Of a DNA stretch of 7,733 nt, positions 5,818 to 7,733 are shown one piece after another. This stretch comes from SAR202 cluster bacterium (GTDB lineage Bacteria; Chloroflexota; Dehalococcoidia; Lucifugimonadales; JASMAO01). Position 1 is the stretch's first letter. The number at the start of each line of letters is the position of its first letter. The stretch lies in the NCBI GenBank assembly GCA_030754315.1, contig JASMAO010000116.1, forward strand, positions 1-7,733, read 5' to 3'. A program made the translations under genes and the position numbers. Below the pieces are notes generated by a model, which searched no databases, had not been told where the DNA came from, and saw nothing but the letters and a program-made list of their open reading frames with translations.

Positions 5818-7302
5818 TCACCTGTTAATTTTTTGTGGTTCTGGTCCTGTTGTTTCCTCTATTACTTGAGGTTTTTGAAATAAAGCACCATCGAGATTTT
5901 CCACTTGATGACGTTTTTTTGCTTCCCGATGACCAACTTTGGTTAGTTCTTCGTCAAAATTGATGGATTGCGTCTTTCCACTCCGATTATAGACTACCCA
6001 TCCTAGTTCAAACTCACGGATGAATAACCCTTCTGTTTCTTGAAATAATTTCGCTTTCATACCGATCGGATATCCCAAATTTACATCCCAGAAATCATAC
6101 CAATTATGCAGATGATCTGGTGTTGGCATGGCGTTATCATCAGCAAACAAAACATATCCGTCTGAATGGGTTAAGCTTAGGGATGTGATCATACGCATCC
6201 ACTTCTGATTTAAAGCACTATTCCTTTCAGCAATTCTTATTGCTCGATTCCCGTTGTATTTTGTTACTACTCTCCATCCTTCTAAACAATTAATGCGAGG
6301 CTGTTTGAGATTTTGTTCTGCCCAAAGTAAGGCGTTTTCCATTTCCTTAATCTCAAACAGATTATATCCTCTATCATATTTGTCTTTATCACATTCCATA
6401 AAAACGCCGTTCACGTATGATGCCGAACGAGGTATTTTACGCTTATTAGAATTGACCATAATTAGGAAATCATCTCCGACTTTGGACCGAATTTTCCGTA
6501 GGATAGCGATCCGAGCTGTCAATTCCTTCTCCAAGGTTAAAACCGTTCTTGACCAGTCGCCAATTTCTGCAGTAGTGGCAAAATCTTCATTCCACCAGTC
6601 GAGCATAATTCCGTCAAATAATCCTGATTTTTTTAGCTCTAAGGCTTTTTCTGCTATCAATTCCTGAACCGATTCTTGGGTGAAATCAATTAGGTAGTGC
6701 AGTACTTTGTCATCCTGATCGATTTTACCGTTAACATTGGTATCTTCTCCCCAACCAATTACATGTTGTCCGTTGCTGTCCTTCAACCAGAAGGGCGAAT
6801 TAGGAGGGTAAAAGCCAACCTGCCACCAATGTTCGACCGTTTTTTCGTTAGTTTCTGAAAGATATGGGGCATCTCTAAATCGAAGTTCGACCAGCAGTCT
6901 TAGATTGGAGTTTAAGAACAATAACTGCTGTTTTCTTTTCCGAGCAATATTCAGCTGGTCTGGATTCAAATCTATTTCTAACCCTTGGTATGGTTGGACT
7001 TGGGATATATTCCAAGTGATTCCTAATAGGGCATGTGGATGGGCAAAAGCAAGGTCATGCCGAGCTAAGAGACTTATCACATCTTCATCTGCTCCATTTT
7101 CAATTCCATTCCACGCTTGGAAAATTGACGGGTAACTTCGATTTTGTTGATCGCTTGCGATGATAACGGAATCACCAACATTTTCACCTAGAGCTTTCTC
7201 CAGTTCTGTTCTTGGGTTGAGATCGAGAATCTCAATAACCTCTCCCCAGATAGAATCAGCAGCCAAAACAACCAGAAAAATTAATAGTCCAATACGTTTC
7301 AT
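5818..7302 (-). CDS. Secreted TIM-barrel glycosyl hydrolase-like protein (resembles hypothetical family GHL15) with an EF-hand-like loop
   Basis: A 494-residue exported protein. Residues 1-20 are a signal peptide (KR, hydrophobic core, probable cut near SIWG). The rest resembles putative hydrolases of the GHL15 group: a barrel from about residue 45 to 410, with GLFDGIMLDWWNED (227-240) at a strand end, where D235 and E239 are candidate active-site acids, VNGVFMECD (297-305, E303) as another strand end, and SDGYVLFADD (380-389). A small beta domain follows (425-475, GLFIREFELGWVVYNRSGK). Residues 187-198 form an EF-hand/dockerin-like calcium loop: D187, N189, N191, G192, I194, D195, D198. Start: ATG 7300-7302, eight bases after GGAG (7311-7314). 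It stands alone with ~400 bases of upstream leader and ~390 bases before the next coding start downstream, and is AT-richer than the 851-residue hydrolase gene. Substrate unknown; the barrel call is firmer than the family name. Confidence 0.75.
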   Translation of the reverse strand: MKRIGLLIFLVVLAADSIWGEVIEILDLNPRTELEKALGENVGDSVIIASDQQNRSYPSIFQAWNGIENGADEDVISLLARHDLAFAHPHALLGITWNISQVQPYQGLEIDLNPDQLNIARKRKQQLLFLNSNLRLLVELRFRDAPYLSETNEKTVEHWWQVGFYPPNSPFWLKDSNGQHVIGWGEDTNVNGKIDQDDKVLHYLIDFTQESVQELIAEKALELKKSGLFDGIMLDWWNEDFATTAEIGDWSRTVLTLEKELTARIAILRKIRSKVGDDFLIMVNSNKRKIPRSASYVNGVFMECDKDKYDRGYNLFEIKEMENALLWAEQNLKQPRINCLEGWRVVTKYNGNRAIRIAERNSALNQKWMRMITSLSLTHSDGYVLFADDNAMPTPDHLHNWYDFWDVNLGYPIGMKAKLFQETEGLFIREFELGWVVYNRSGKTQSINFDEELTKVGHREAKKRHQVENLDGALFQKPQVIEETTGPEPQKINR

Positions 7303-7310
7303 TTCAATTT

Positions 7311-7314
7311 CTCC
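7311..7314 (-). promoter_or_regulatory. Ribosome binding site of the GHL15-like gene
   Basis: GGAG on the coding strand, eight bases before the ATG at 7300-7302. It supports that start and hence the signal peptide beginning MKRIGLL. Confidence 0.6.
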
Positions 7315-7704
7315 AGATTTCAGTATTTCCAGATATCAAAGTGGATCATAATTGCAGTATTGCTCAGGTATAAGCAGGGATTGGGCAATTTCTATTTTAT
7401 CAAAACACCACATTCTAGTAAAGTAGGATCTGCTTAGGGTCTTTGAGTATTCATTGCCTTTCCATGTTGACAATGCAGATGCAGAATACAACATAACCTG
7501 GCAATTGAAATAGTAGAATCAAATTTAAACCCAAGTAAAAAACAAATTTAGATTTACAAATGTACTAGTTGATCTTCAAGATAGGTTAGGTACTGAAGAG
7601 GTGTAGGCATTTCAACTTAATAATGAATATGATTTACATCATAAGGAACTGTTATTAGTTTCATAATTTTTATTTCTCTCTTTTTTTAATGTTCGCTGAA
7701 CTTA

Positions 7705-7728
7705 TACTTAAGTTTTAACTTAAATACA
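7705..7728. repeat. 24-nt dyad repeat, copy 2
   Basis: Identical to 3568-3591 over 24 bases and in the same orientation, 4137 bases away. It lies about 400 bases upstream of the GHL15-like start codon and only five bases from the window end, so a longer repeat unit continuing beyond the window cannot be excluded. Flanking bases on the other side differ between the copies. Confidence 0.8.
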
Positions 7729-7733
7729 TGTAC

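Larger units (their letters stand above)
7303..7733. other. Long AT-rich leader upstream of the GHL15-like gene
   Basis: No convincing gene in these 431 bases. It contains the ribosome binding site at 7311-7314, an 18-codon minus-strand frame at 7554-7610 judged not to be a gene, T-rich runs at about 7670-7688, and the second copy of the 24-nt dyad repeat near the window edge. I could not pick a promoter with any confidence. Confidence 0.5.

Noticed and set aside
6709..6744. Dockerin domain suggesting a cellulosome-like assembly
   Set aside because: Only one calcium loop is present and it lies inside the barrel; dockerins carry two loops, usually at a terminus.
7554..7610. Minus-strand 18-codon frame MPTPLQYLTYLEDQLVHL, faintly like the FKQLEDRLG end of the beta-helix protein
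   Set aside because: Only a few residues match, it has no ribosome binding site and an upstream in-frame stop; chance is likely.
1..7733. CRISPR array, tRNA, rRNA, transposase or phage genes
   Set aside because: No regularly spaced repeats, cloverleaf-like sequence, conserved rRNA blocks or transposase-like proteins were found on either strand.

Overview
The window carries an all-minus-strand set of secreted carbohydrate-active proteins from a bacterium. Each intact large protein has a Sec-type signal peptide, and the set (a sialidase-like BNR protein, two glycoside-hydrolase-like proteins of poorly characterised families, a right-handed beta-helix lyase-like protein and a small HEAT-repeat protein) resembles the gene content of sponge- or seawater-associated Candidatus Poribacteria, Planctomycetes or Lentisphaerae. 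That assignment is an inference from protein style; the window holds no rRNA, tRNA or marker gene. Base composition differs between blocks: the 851-residue hydrolase gene is clearly GC-richer than the 494-residue hydrolase gene and the intergenic regions, so the locus looks like a mosaic.

Layout, in the direction of transcription (high to low coordinates). 7303-7733 is a long AT-rich leader with one copy of a 24-nt dyad repeat. 5818-7302 encodes a secreted TIM-barrel hydrolase resembling the hypothetical glycosyl hydrolase group GHL15. 5494-5817 is non-coding. 3844-5424 encodes a secreted parallel beta-helix protein related to pectate lyases. Directly attached to its 3' end (3701-3843) is the broken tail of a HEAT-repeat gene. 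3428-3700 is AT-rich and non-coding, with the second copy of the 24-nt repeat (3568-3591) and a weak promoter candidate. Then comes a probable three-gene operon: a small exported HEAT-repeat protein (3008-3412), the 851-residue hydrolase (419-2974, 33 nt downstream, strong Shine-Dalgarno) and a sialidase-like protein whose GTG start shares one base with the preceding TAG stop (419 down to the window edge). The sialidase frame is broken near position 62-110.

Inferred role: the locus probably degrades or remodels complex glycans (sialic-acid-like, uronic-acid or hexosamine-containing) outside the cytoplasm. No transporter, regulator or sulfatase is visible here. The most informative oddities are the junction where the beta-helix gene runs into a HEAT-gene relic that matches the tail of the intact HEAT gene, the frameshifted sialidase, the 24-nt dyad repeat found far upstream of both putative operons, and an EF-hand-like calcium loop inside the GHL15-like protein. 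I found no CRISPR array, defence system or transposase, and no clear evidence for a wholly new system.
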